A stretch of DNA of 64,000 nucleotides from Bolinopsis microptera (lineage: Eukaryota > Ctenophora > Tentaculata > Lobata > Bolinopsidae): the NCBI RefSeq assembly GCF_026151205.1, contig NC_087077.1, positions 5,146,001 through 5,210,000 on the forward strand, given 5' to 3'. The position numbers and the translations under genes are program-made. The number at the start of each line of letters is the position of its first letter. Within the stretch, counting starts at the first letter, position 1. Shown here piece after piece: positions 24,601 through 32,762 of the stretch. The notes beneath the pieces were generated by a model, which was not told the DNA's origin, made no database searches, and saw nothing but the letters and a program-made list of their open reading frames with translations.

Positions 24601-27600
24601 CACATAGCTTGATGGGAGATATTCGCAACGTGTCTGCAATAAGATAGTTGTAGTAAGGGACCGTTCACATATTACATAATCAGTTTTTGCTCCTCCGTAA
24701 TCGATTATAATAACCTTGTTCAATTTAATTTGAGATTTAATAGTGAAACACAAGGATCACATCTTAAAATACATGGGAATCTTGGAAAATAAGTATTTCT
24801 TCATAGCCATTAGTACTGGCTATAAAAAAATACTGACACTGAAATAAATCACTTACTTTTTCCACTTTCCACCTCCGCTGATCGCTATTACTTTCGCATA
24901 ACCCCAATTGCCTTGTTTGTTTCTGCCTCCAAAGTCCAATTTCATCCAGCCCTGCTCCAACACTGCAGAACATCTCCAGGCTCCATTTGTAACTACCACA
25001 TCTTCTCCGTCTTCATTTGTCAGTGAGGCTAGTATACCAGCAGTGAACGATTTTGTCGGATGAGGAGCGTTGTAAGCTCTTATAGCTATGAGACGAGGCA
25101 TGACAGAAAGTGAGAATACGTCTTCTTCATCCCACTTGTCCTCTTGAACATAAAAAAGGTCATTTAAACAATATATACAATATATACAATATACACAATA
25201 TACATTCAGTTAAATCAAGTAATGCAATTGGTAGAGCACAATAAAATCAAGTGTTGCAATTCGCAGAGCACAGTACATTATTATAGGTAACAGAAATATT
25301 GCTACCAATATTTGTGAACTATAAATAATCACCTTGGACACTGTGTTTGGTATCGTCCACATATAAAGCGGTTATTTTGTCATCTGCAGTTACTCTTAGT
25401 TGCAGCTCACCTGAATGGATTAAGGCTACTTGGCTAGGTTAACAGTTAAATTTGTGATCCCACTCTTGCCATTTTAATATAGTTTAACATTAACAGGTTT
25501 TAACGGATTTTTGGGTTCAGAAAATAGATAATTTTAGATTTTGGTAAATTAGTGTTATCGCATACCTTGGACCATCGTTGTAATAAGTACGATTACAAGT
25601 ACGTCAACCAGGAATAGCGCTTTCATGTTCTATACAAAGGTGATCTACAAGTACAAGTTAGTTAGTTTAAAAACGTGTTAGTTAAAAGACGTGTTAGTTA
25701 AAAAACGTGTTAGTTAAAAGATGTGTTAGTTAAAAAACGTGTTAGTTAAAAGACGTGTTAGTTAAAACGACATTTAACAAGAAACTCGTGTTAAATTATC
25801 TGTTGTAAACCCATTTAGGGATAAGGGATTAAGCATGGCAATTTGAAAACTTTGGCTAGAATACTGAGTTTCGTCTGAATCCCATCTTATTGTAATGATG
25901 AATATTCAACCCTTGCCAAAGATATCTCTAAACATATATTAGAGAATCTGATCTTCATGAATTCTAGGCAAATCAAGAATTGGGGAGCAGAGAGAACTGC
26001 TATAGGGAGCAAAACTGCTAAAGAGAGAAATACGTGTAAGGGGGAAACGCTTATTTATAATTTCTATTGTCCATCTGTCCTTAACGAAACGAGGATGCGA
26101 GATAGCCATGTTTGCTGTGCAATTATATCGACTACGTTACGTCTTTTGTAGCATTATAAATGTGGCTTTATTCTTCGAGTTAGAGAGTCTAAAGAGAGCG
26201 TATAGATATGGTTTATTTTCCAAGAGAGATGTTCCCTTGACAGAAACATATTGTCAGGGATATGGGGAGGAGGCATTGAGTAACCGTAGCCGTTAGGTCT
26301 AAATAAATGTGTGATAGAATTAGACTTTTAAATACATGCGCGTTAATGGGAGTCCACGTGCAGAGTACTGGCTGTCAAGAAGATATTGTCTTGACATCTC
26401 AACTCCCGAGTAAACCCATTCCATAGAATACGAAATCTGTTGAATAATTAAAAAAAACTCTGGTTTGAGAGCCATTATTATGTAAAATTCTTCGTTGCCC
26501 AAAGTTGTAGACCCAGCCGGTGGATCACAATTCACAATGAATAGTTATTTTAGACATTTAGACAAGTAGATAATGTTAATCGGGCCCCTAAGAGGAATGG
26601 AATGAATGTGTGCGATTTGCATTATGGATCTCGGTGAGGGACTGGTTTTAGTGGCTATTATATGGTTTGAAAAATTCTTGAATCTTGGTACACAGATAAA
26701 TTAGATCAAGGAAGAAGAAAATAAAGTGGATCCATCAGAAAATCAATAGAGTAGAAAGTCTAGAAGTGTGATGCTGAATTGGAGATGAAGTTTTTAACAG
26801 AAATGTTTAAGATTTCAGTCAATTAACTCGTTAGCATGACGTTAACATGGTTAAATTATATTGGCCTGAATACTGATCGCGACCATAAAATACAACAACA
26901 TTTCAAACAAATCTTAAATTTTTTGACATTCATCAAACTTCGCCGACAGCTAATTGGAATTTGTATTGTGTGTGATTATTAGAGAACGTGCAATTAGGAC
27001 TTTTTGTGGCCCTGCAAGAGAGTCTCAGAAAGTCCATTACAAAAAATGATTTGATTTGATTTGATTGCTAACGGACTAATACTGAATAGCTTTATAGAAT
27101 GAAATAAACATTTTCTTGTGTTTGAACTTAGGAAAAGTTCTCTTTATTTTGACTGTACATCCTCATGTAACAGGTTGATCAAGTTGAGAAGGTTTTTACA
27201 TGAAGTTTATGTAGGTAGATGATAGGGAGTAACCCACTTTGTATTCCAATTAATACGCAAATTCGGCCATTTTATAGCCCATTCAAAGACCGCTGTAAGT
27301 TTTGAGAGCCCTAAAAGTATTCAGATATAAGTAGATTAAGCTTGTATATATAATAGGCTTTTAAAACATCGACTTGCGACACTTTATAAGCCTTTCCAAA
27401 AGTAATTGTTTTATTGAAATTTTTGTTTCATTGATAACTTCAATTCATTCAGATCTTGTATTTGTACGTGCTTGTAAAATTCATCCTTGTGTTTCATATT
27501 GAACAGATATACAATAAAGTTCTAAGTAGTAGTTTATCACATCAGTGAGCAGTATATAATCGATCATTTTTGCTAAATTCCCCCTAATTGGGAACGAATA

Positions 27601-30097
27601 TTATGCGGAGTGAAACCATGTGATCCTAATTGGACTCATGAATTAAATACCCCAATTTACCGTTCACGGTACACTGTACACTGTACAGCCCAATTTACCG
27701 TACTATTTTCCTTTCCCCCCTGTGCATGGCAAATCGGGGGTTTACAATTTACTGTATTTCAAGGTTCGACCCAAATTATGTCTGAAACTGATCTAGGCTT
27801 TTATATCCATTGACTTGCAACGAGTTAAAAGCCTTTCCAAAAGTAAAATTTTGTTTTCTTAAAATTTTGTTTTCCTGACTATTATGTGCACAGATCCTCG
27901 ATTTATAAGTCCTTGTAGAAAATATCCTTGTGTTTCGTATTCAACAAACATACACTCGATTTCTGATTAGCAGATTATCGAAGAATGCTGCAGTCATGTC
28001 TTTATTCAGATACATAATATCATTATTAATGATTTTTTAATTAATGAATTATGTACTGAGTTTTTTCTACAGCAACTTTTGCCACAACACAATATTTCGA
28101 TTAACAATATATATTTTGTCAAGCAGCTGCATCCTTGATCCATAAATTGACTTCGACAGGTCATTTATGAAAAGTTTGAATAAGCGCTTGAGAAATGAGA
28201 ATCGCATGGTGTGTGTGAACTGCTCTCTAGAAGATTTCTTTCATACAGTTTCGGAAGTGCCTAATTTTCTGTCTAACAGTTCTGATTCTCTGGATCTCCA
28301 AGGTTTAAATCAGCATATAATAACCATAAAAAGATGTAAAACTGGTCCCTGGCCCAGCGGCTCTATCCTCAGTAACCAACCAGTGACCAGTCCTGATACA
28401 ATAGTTTTCAAGATAAGTGCGATCGATTAAATCCACTAGGCTGCAAGATACTAGATAGGTTTACTAAGCGTTAAATATTCAGCGAGGTTGAAAGAATCGT
28501 TTACGAGGCACCAAACTGTCCAAAATTGTCTTGGGTTCTTGACAAATTCAAGAAATCGTTACGTCAGGGCATGTGGGAAAGTTTTTTTTGCTGCTATGTC
28601 ATGTTCGTATAAAAGCCTGGCTATGGCTTCACTTGGTTTGATCACTTCACAGTGAGCACATTTCAATGCAGATCTAAAACGGATACACATCGTTTGGTCT
28701 TGATTACAGAAGGGGGAGGGGTAAGAATTGCCAAAAAATTGACTATCCTTATTTTGTGAAGGACCCCTAAACTAAAAACTGTCTCCTCAGAGTTCCGGAA
28801 GATGTGGGCAGAGTTTGAGTGGGAGAACAAGGTGTCGGTACAGAGCAACATTAACGATATGAACCAGTACCTGGATCACATTCTCAAATGTACTAACATG
28901 AAATGTCTCACTCCCAAACAGGTAATTTACTCAGCCCAGCTAAGTTAAACCCCTAGATTTTGATATTTTAGTGTGATTTTATCGCGATTTCGTGCCTTTT
29001 ACCGCCGTGCTAATATTGTGTTACAAGATGGTATATCACCTAGAAAATTGCTATGCTCGTATGATAGTTACCTAATGTGCGCTAATATTATGGCGGTAAA
29101 AACCACTATATTGGTCATAATTTAACCCGCCAAAATATGATGGTAGTATGGTATTGAGTTAATTAATATGGGAAATAATAACACAAAGCTACTCCTGCTC
29201 ACAATCCTTCCCACCAGGCACTGGAAGGGGACTGCGGGTTCTTAGCCGCTAATCTCTACGCTAAAAGTGTTTTCGGAGAAGACGCTCTTGCCAACATCAG
29301 GTATGTTAATTAACTACAAACCTCGACTAGACTTACTCGACTCGACTTTGCGCGGCTTCAACGTCCGAACAGAGATAGTTTTTTTCCAAATCTGTCTATC
29401 CAGCATGAGTTTGTTAATCTCCTTGCTGTCGGCAAGCCGCGTGTCCTTCCGAAGGATGTCAATATATGTGAGGTGTGGTCTTCCCCTTCGACGATGTCCT
29501 TGAAGGGGTTCCCAGAAGAGAAGTTGATGACTCATAAGTTCTTCATGTCTGGCTAAATGACCTGAGTCTCATCCTCCGTGCAGCTATCTTATCAGATGCT
29601 CTGATGAGGTGTCCATACACCTTGGCGTTAGTCTGCCGCTCTTTCCAGTCAATGTTAAGTGCCATCCTCAGCATTCTCGTATAACATCCATCAATACGTT
29701 TTGCGAGGGTCTGGCTGACAGTCCAATTTTCAGAGCCATATAGAAGGATGGACTCGACTGTAGCCAGGAACAAACCTCTTTAAAATTAATGTATTAGTTT
29801 GAAAGAGAATTTCACCCCGTTGTAACAACACTGTAACAACACTGTAACAACACCTGTAACAACACCTGTAATAACACTGTAGCAACACCTGTAACAACAC
29901 TGTAACAACACCTGTAACACCACTGTAACAACACTGTCCTACTCTGTATTAACCATGTTTTATTCCCCAGTATTGAGAAGATGTCTGATTCTGGCGCCCT
30001 GTCCGGTCATATCCGAATCAGAGCTAAGAGCCAGGGAATGGCACTTTCTCTAGGCGACAAGATTACTCACAGTCAGAAGAAGGAAGCCGGGGCTTAA
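9629..30097 (+). CDS. COPB1: Coatomer subunit beta (COPI coat), 19 exons
   Basis: Exons: 9629-9722, 9898-10121, 10251-10430, 10654-10810, 11149-11272, 11544-11718, 11871-12039, 12310-12431, 14051-14176, 16712-16828, 17045-17263, 17496-17653, 17998-18156, 18355-18463, 18802-19020, 19251-19401, 28791-28921, 29218-29300 and 29971-30097. All introns are GT-AG and every junction keeps phase, giving 2844 nt or 947 residues; the vertebrate protein has about 953. The N-terminal two thirds are the adaptin-like helical trunk (for example H-T-I-K-K, W-E-I-V-P-K, S-C-K-R-N-A-F). The C-terminal part is the appendage ([18 protein letters not shown]), ending in [14 protein letters not shown]. The product forms part of the COPI vesicle coat for Golgi-to-ER transport. 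Introns are mostly 100-900 bp, but intron 8 holds a LINE piece, intron 9 a hAT-like element, and intron 16 (9.4 kb) two nested genes. Confidence 0.96.
10816..11000. repeat. 15-bp minisatellite in COPB1 intron 4
   Basis: About twelve copies of a taactaattaaattg-like unit with small variants lie just downstream of the exon 4 donor. Open frames across it are artefacts of the repeat. Confidence 0.9.
12600..14032 (+). mobile_element. 5'-truncated LINE (reverse transcriptase part) in COPB1 intron 8
   Basis: A 5'-truncated copy in the same orientation as the host gene. It starts inside the reverse transcriptase, ends its ORF at 13819, and has a roughly 210-bp 3' UTR finishing in an (ATT)n run at about 14018-14032. 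5' truncation and a microsatellite 3' tail are usual for LINEs copied by target-primed reverse transcription. An inverted copy of the 3' end lies in intron 12 of the same gene. Confidence 0.85.
12647..13819 (+). CDS. LINE reverse transcriptase, C-terminal half of ORF2
   Basis: The open frame has 390 codons. Visible motifs are [21 protein letters not shown] and the catalytic Y-A-D-D at about residue 112. A C-terminal region of the kind seen in CR1/Jockey-type elements follows, with N-A-A-A-K-A-V-T and L-H-W-L. The endonuclease and the first RT blocks are missing, so this copy cannot move itself. The frame is undamaged, which suggests a fairly recent insertion. Confidence 0.85.
   Translation: MLLCKFDYKTATVLMLLDLSAAFDTVDHNLLLRILRQEIGIRGTALSWFTSFLKGRCQRIRLGKSVSETITIRFGVPQGSVLGPVLFNIYIRSLYRCVKESSFSIIGYADDHQIMKSFKPSDQVKILSNQLRNCFLSIKNWMSQYYLQLNDSKTQLIVFGPKKVLNEIELHGVEIAPNTLVMFVPTVKNLGLVMDNRLVFDKQIVNLKKKCFHTLRNIRKIRFLLSPNQIKIIVNSLVVSCLDYCNGLYFGIGEKLLHQLQLLQNAAAKAVTGKYKHDHLDDDLIKLHWLDVKKRIVFKILLLSHKSLLGLTPNYLQDMFKYAHHGHSLKLIVPSCNSKFGERSFSVVAPKIYNRLPVTITSAQSLECFKAFLKTYLFKLSPDELEKLYR
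14450..14572. repeat. Tandem 40-bp repeat inside the hAT-like element
   Basis: Four diverged copies of an aaatctgaggaccaaatttgcgcattttcc-like unit lie just inside the left CGCGA array. Confidence 0.75.
14640..15510. repeat. 255-bp tandem repeats inside the hAT-like element
   Basis: Unit starts (tctcgatac) fall at 14640, 14921, 15176 and 15431. The last two spacings are exactly 255 bp; the first unit carries about 26 extra bases. The copies are very similar, so the expansion is recent. Minus-strand ORFs of 70-160 codons across the block follow the repeat and are not convincing genes. Confidence 0.9.
15512..15722. repeat. Short tandem repeat (gttgaccagacgacataaa family)
   Basis: About ten copies of an 18-21-bp gttgaccag(t)a(c)gacata(ta)aaa unit lie between the 255-bp repeats and the FLYWCH-like ORF. 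Confidence 0.9.
15745..16326 (-). CDS. Protein with FLYWCH/WRKY-GCM1-like zinc finger, carried by hAT-like element
   Basis: The open frame has 193 codons. Residues of about 90-150 match the FLYWCH/WRKY-GCM1 finger layout: a Phe-rich start (N-L-F-Q-Q), Y-R-C, then C-P-A-T-I, and a final H-N-H. This gives C2H2-type ligands with the typical C-x-A-x-I core. Such fingers bind DNA and are common at the N-terminus of MULE-type transposases and in FLYWCH proteins. No DDE domain follows. The ORF lies wholly within the transposon, so it is either a captured host exon or a piece of another transposase. Its start ATG and promoter are not certain. Confidence 0.55.
   Translation of the reverse strand: MISNVAMSYVLYDESRYQYYITFNRRQETSSFDHLQFTTIAMEYYDLLNPIPLSLPSIEPLPLEAYINLDDILSPVPCTNLLEVLTTSRGKPMVVHEDNLFQQRSELKNNISYRCNQYHARNGNCPATITTDKNRSLLLSFNGPHNHPDRSPNSLEKHKKRHRLHVTYNTKQITMTLSMTKYLTSDDSITTLI
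17690..17895 (-). mobile_element. Solo 3' end of the intron-8 LINE family, inverted, in COPB1 intron 12
   Basis: The sequence is the reverse complement of the LINE 3' region near 13805-14030: an (AAT)n run at 17690-17708, then an inverted match to the segment with gcataagtt and tcagtattcat, reaching the region around the ORF stop (ttatcgataac). It is a severely 5'-truncated insertion of about 200 bp. Confidence 0.75.
19898..21656 (-). CDS. Rhodopsin-like G protein-coupled receptor, four exons, nested in COPB1 intron 16
   Basis: Exons in reading order: 21656-21397, 21201-21055, 20501-20391 and 20309-19898. All junctions are GT-AG in matching phase, giving 309 residues. Visible features: G-N in TM1, S-I-S-D-L in TM2, a W-L-F-G-x3-C loop and TM3 Cys, then N-K-I in place of the usual D-R-Y, TM4 in exon 3, a Cys in the second extracellular loop at the start of exon 4, S-W-L-P in TM6 and S-P-L-A-Y in TM7 for N-P-x-x-Y. 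The product would be a plasma-membrane receptor; the ligand cannot be told. An alternative start is the Met at 21632. The exon 2 donor lies in the first unit of a 20-bp minisatellite. Confidence 0.85.
20586..21070. repeat. 20-bp minisatellite (about 24 units) in the GPCR intron
   Basis: The unit on the plus strand is agtacctgagtgtacaataa. On the gene's strand each unit reads GTACTT...CTCAG, so it starts with GT, ends with AG and repeats the CAG|GTACTT splice donor of GPCR exon 2. Units are nearly identical in the middle (20586-20780) and vary toward the exon. Long ORFs across it are repeat artefacts. Confidence 0.95.
21657..24521. other. Intronic AT-rich DNA without recognised genes
   Basis: This lies between the two nested genes within COPB1 intron 16 and upstream of the GPCR. 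I see no convincing ORF. It includes a G-rich run at 24421-24465. A diverged pair of dispersed repeats is visible: about 24055-24180 shares ctggtt(t)gagagcc...attatgtaaaattcttcgttcc with 26455-26535. The GPCR promoter should be just right of 21656. Confidence 0.5.
24522..25626 (-). CDS. Small secreted protein, four exons, nested in COPB1 intron 16
   Basis: Exons in reading order: 25626-25566, 25410-25333, 25142-24857 and 24633-24522, all GT-AG and in phase, for 178 residues. Residues 1-21 form a signal peptide with a hydrophobic core ([10 protein letters not shown]). The mature part starts with V-T-A-D-D, continues with A-G-I-L-A-S and W-R-C-S, then G-W-M-K-L-D-F-G-G, and ends with A-M-W-I-W-S and Y-C-R. 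This order of V-T-A-D-D, W-R-C and W-I-W motifs recalls a beta-sandwich, lectin-like module in secreted invertebrate proteins, but I cannot name the family. It would be released or stay at the cell surface. The frame ends in TAG inside a taagtag that also resembles a donor, so a longer alternative form is possible. Confidence 0.72.
25655..25775. repeat. 18-bp tandem repeat upstream of the secreted-protein gene
   Basis: About six copies of acgtgttagttaaaa(a/g) lie directly upstream (minus-strand sense) of the start codon at 25626, in the likely promoter region. Confidence 0.85.
25776..28790. other. Rest of COPB1 intron 16, no recognised gene
   Basis: This is AT-rich DNA. Two related stretches, about 27340-27520 and 27795-27965, share ggctttta, aagcctttccaaaagtaa and atccttgtgtttc(a/g)tattgaaca, so they are a diverged duplication. 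An 87-codon ORF at 28167-28430 has no visible domain or splice support. Confidence 0.5.
29314..29773 (-). pseudogene. LINE reverse transcriptase C-terminal fragment in COPB1 intron 18
   Basis: Two short minus-strand frames (29773-29543 and 29535-29314) carry L-L-Y-G-S-E-N-W and then [10 protein letters not shown]. These are the usual end of RTE-type and related LINE ORF2 proteins (the thumb and C-terminal G-R-P region). They are separated by a stop or frameshift, so the copy is dead. Confidence 0.7.
29816..29942. repeat. Short tandem repeat (tgtaacaacac) in COPB1 intron 18
   Basis: About ten copies of an 11-13-bp (c)tgtaacaacac unit sit just upstream of the last COPB1 exon. Confidence 0.85.
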
Positions 30098-30151
30098 CTT
30101 GACGTCATTATATTGGTTTTGAGTGCATGAAGGAAATATGGATTCTAAGAA

Positions 30152-30157
30152 AATAAA
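30152..30157 (+). terminator. COPB1 polyadenylation signal AATAAA
   Basis: AATAAA lies 55 bp after the COPB1 stop codon, followed by a T-rich stretch. This is a typical short 3' UTR arrangement. Confidence 0.6.
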
Positions 30158-30159
30158 CC

Positions 30160-31130
30160 GTTGATTTCATGAGATTAGTTTATTGAGTTTGACTTAGAAA
30201 AACAATCGGGGCAGGTCTTCTTTTATCAAGAAATTTGGACTAGGCGCACCTTTCTGACCCCTCCATGCGTATTCACTGTATTAAGTACGAAAGTTCGTTA
30301 TTTTTCGTGACCACCGCAGCTTTTAAATGTTGAATGAAGGGGTTCCTTGATAAAATATTTGCTCGTAAACTTGTATCATTTTTAATATGAATATGATAGA
30401 ATAAATGATTAATGAAATTATGTTTTGATCTGAACCTGCTGTATTCTAAATCTTCTTGTTACTGTCTTTCAAAATTTCAGATATTATGAAAATTGTCTTA
30501 GTACTTGAAATCGATTTTAACAGGCGCCAGAAGCATACACAATACACGTTCATGACTCGTGTTAGCCAATCGGATATAACTCAATCCGTGCCATAGATTT
30601 GGAAATTTGTTCGAGTGAAAAAGCGAACACTAAACTTATCAGTAAACAGTAAAATTCATCATATTATGTATTAAACGTCGCGGGAATTGCTTGATGGATC
30701 ATATTCATAATCATTTTCAAAACGAACCTTCACCCCATTTCTATTTTCTTTGTCATGTTTTTGATCAATTTTTTACCCACTTCCGTAGTCAATTTAATTC
30801 ATAGCTATTGTGCTAAAGTTAAACTAGCGTAATCACTAAGAAACCCCGCCCCCTTTCATGTCTCACTCTCAGTGGTTACCCAGAAAATATTACCGTCTGG
30901 TGGGCCTGCTTGTCTTTGTCATACGTTGTATGACCCGCCGTGCACGAGTGCGCGGCTCCCCCTGTATCGTAATCACTTATATTAGTGAAACTACCGTGGG
31001 GGTCACGACGTGACACAAGCTTGTCTCACGTCGTGACCCGCATCGTCATTTCATTTAGTCGTCATTTCAATTAAGCCAATCCCAAATCAGAGGACAGGAA
31101 TCTGTTAAAGGGTGATACTCGTAAAATATT
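30160..31130. other. Intergenic DNA with a 40-bp palindrome and a dispersed repeat
   Basis: No ORF is seen. At 30915-31010 a segment (gtcatacgttgtatgacccgcc...ccccctgtatcgt...gtgggggtcac) recurs at 43208-43280, so it is a dispersed repeat. At 31000-31039 GGGTCACGACGTGAcACAAG is followed by its reverse complement with one mismatch and no spacer. Confidence 0.6.
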
Positions 31131-31480
31131 TGTTCCACAAATTATACTATTAGTATTATACTTATAGACCATCGACGAGTCCAACTCGGCGCGTCTTGGT
31201 ATAGCATATAGACATAGTTCATATAATTATATTTATAACCCTACCAGCAACCAGGAATCTGCAGAGTTAAATGTTAAAGTTTCGAACTTTTATTCGGCCC
31301 AAAGTAAAACTTTTTGAGATAACTCAAAATCTTGATTCACGATGTCAATCCTTCGCAGCTCGGTGAGGCACAGTGGTGCATCTCGCCGATCTACCGAGAA
31401 GCATTATTTGATGCGCGCGCGACCCAGTAGTGCATCGCGCTACAACTCAAAATCTAGTATATTGTCCCAAATTTTACCGA
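31130..31480. repeat. Dispersed GC-rich repeat (copy 1)
   Basis: The segment with gatactcgtaaaatatttgttcc and cgacgagtccaactcggcgcg recurs at 44058-44130, and inverted at 43690-43760. Nearby text on 'tcgcagctcggtgaggca' and 'agtagtgcatcgcgc' also has counterparts at 43330-43930. This marks a repeat family of at least three copies in the window. Confidence 0.7.
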
Positions 31481-31579
31481 AAATGTGAACGACCCTGGAT
31501 GATGATTAATCACTCTACACTCGACTGTCACGTGACTTTTTCTACTCGTTCTCTAGCTGGTCCTGAACGACTATTCGAA

Positions 31580-31665
31580 ACCCTAACCCTCTAATCTGAT
31601 CCCAACCCTAACCCTAACCCAATCCTTAATAAAAGCATATGCTGAAACCCTAACCCTAATGAGAA
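31580..31665. repeat. Degenerate telomere-like CCCTAA repeats
   Basis: Several aaccctaaccctaaccc blocks with interruptions (31579-31621 and 31645-31659). The CCCTAA/TTAGGG unit is the ancestral animal telomere repeat. Here it is short, broken and internal. Confidence 0.6.
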
Positions 31666-31948
31666 ATTGGACTAACTTCCTTATATGGTCATATCACGTG
31701 ATCGAGACCAGTTTTTCGCCAATATCTCGTCAGGGGAGCATTTTAACCCTATGTCATAGGGGGTGATTCGGAATCAGTGTCCGAAAATACATCGATTGAA
31801 GTTGGTTTCAACTGTCGGGGGCCCTTTTAGAACAATCTCGAAGATCGACTGTAGAGTGATTTAGCACGCTCGCTTATTACTTGCTTATTTGCTCTATCCA
31901 GAGCCCTTGCGCTTGCAGTAGCGCGCGCCCGCCTCACGGCGCGCCCGA

Positions 31949-32353
31949 GGTTCCAATTAGAATTAGACCTCTCCATGGAAACACAGTATTCCAGTATATT
32001 TATTTCTAGTTCCTGGCATCCAATAATTTAATTTCATTCCCCTTGATGGTTCCAATTAGAATGAGACCTCTCCATGGAAACACAGTATTCCAGTATATTT
32101 ATTTCTAGTTCCTGGCATCCAATAATTTAATTTCATTCCCCTTGATGGTTCCAATTAGAATGAGACCTCTCCATGGAAACACAGTATTCCAGTATATTTA
32201 TTTCTAGTTCCTGGCATCCAATATTTAATTTCATTCCCCTTGATGGTTCCAATTAGAATTAGACCTCTCCATGGAAACACAGTATTCCAGTATATTTATT
32301 TCTAGTTCCTGGCATCCAATATTTAATTTCATTCCCCTTGATGGTTCCAATTG
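31949..32353. repeat. Tandem 98-99-bp repeat, four copies
   Basis: Unit starts (ggttccaattaga) at 31949, 32048, 32147 and 32245, with a partial fifth at 32343. Each contains tccatggaaacacagtattcc. Copies are nearly identical, so the duplication is recent. Confidence 0.95.
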
Positions 32354-32359
32354 ATTGGC

Positions 32360-32762
32360 CGACATCTGTCCGACAGCGACATCTGTCCGAATCAGAAAAT
32401 AGGTTATTTGGACAATAGTTTATGTTGGATCCTACCGTACGATTTTCTTGAAACTTTTCATAAAGTATAGTGGTTATATGACGAATAATCTGTGTAAGTT
32501 TGAGCGAGTTTCTATGTGCCAAATTTAAGATATTACCTTAAACACTAAAAATATATCCAATTCGGTGGTTTTCAGTGGTTCCAAAGCATATATCTGGAGA
32601 TCCAACGATACGATTTTCTTGAAACTTTCTAGATAGTAAGATAGCTTTAAGACAAATAATTTTTGCAAGTTTGATTAAATTTCTATGTGCCAAATTTGAG
32701 ATATCACTTCAAACACACGAAAATAGTGTTGTCGGACAGATGTCGCTGTCGGACAGATGTCG
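32360..32762. mobile_element. 403-bp inverted-repeat element with duplicated core
   Basis: Perfect 31-bp inverted ends: CGACATCTGTCCGACAGCGA... at 32360-32390 and its reverse complement at 32732-32762. Each end is itself a tandem of the CGACATCTGTCCGACAG motif. Between them are two diverged direct copies of a roughly 160-bp core (each with acgattttcttgaaactttc and tttctatgtgccaaattt). The motif also occurs alone at 33404-33462 and 34412-34497, and a related core lies inverted at 42650-42800. It is probably a non-autonomous DNA transposon; no clear target duplication was found. Confidence 0.7.

Noticed and set aside
28167-28430. 87-codon plus-strand ORF in COPB1 intron 16
   Set aside because: No domain, no splice context and no codon-use signal that I can see.
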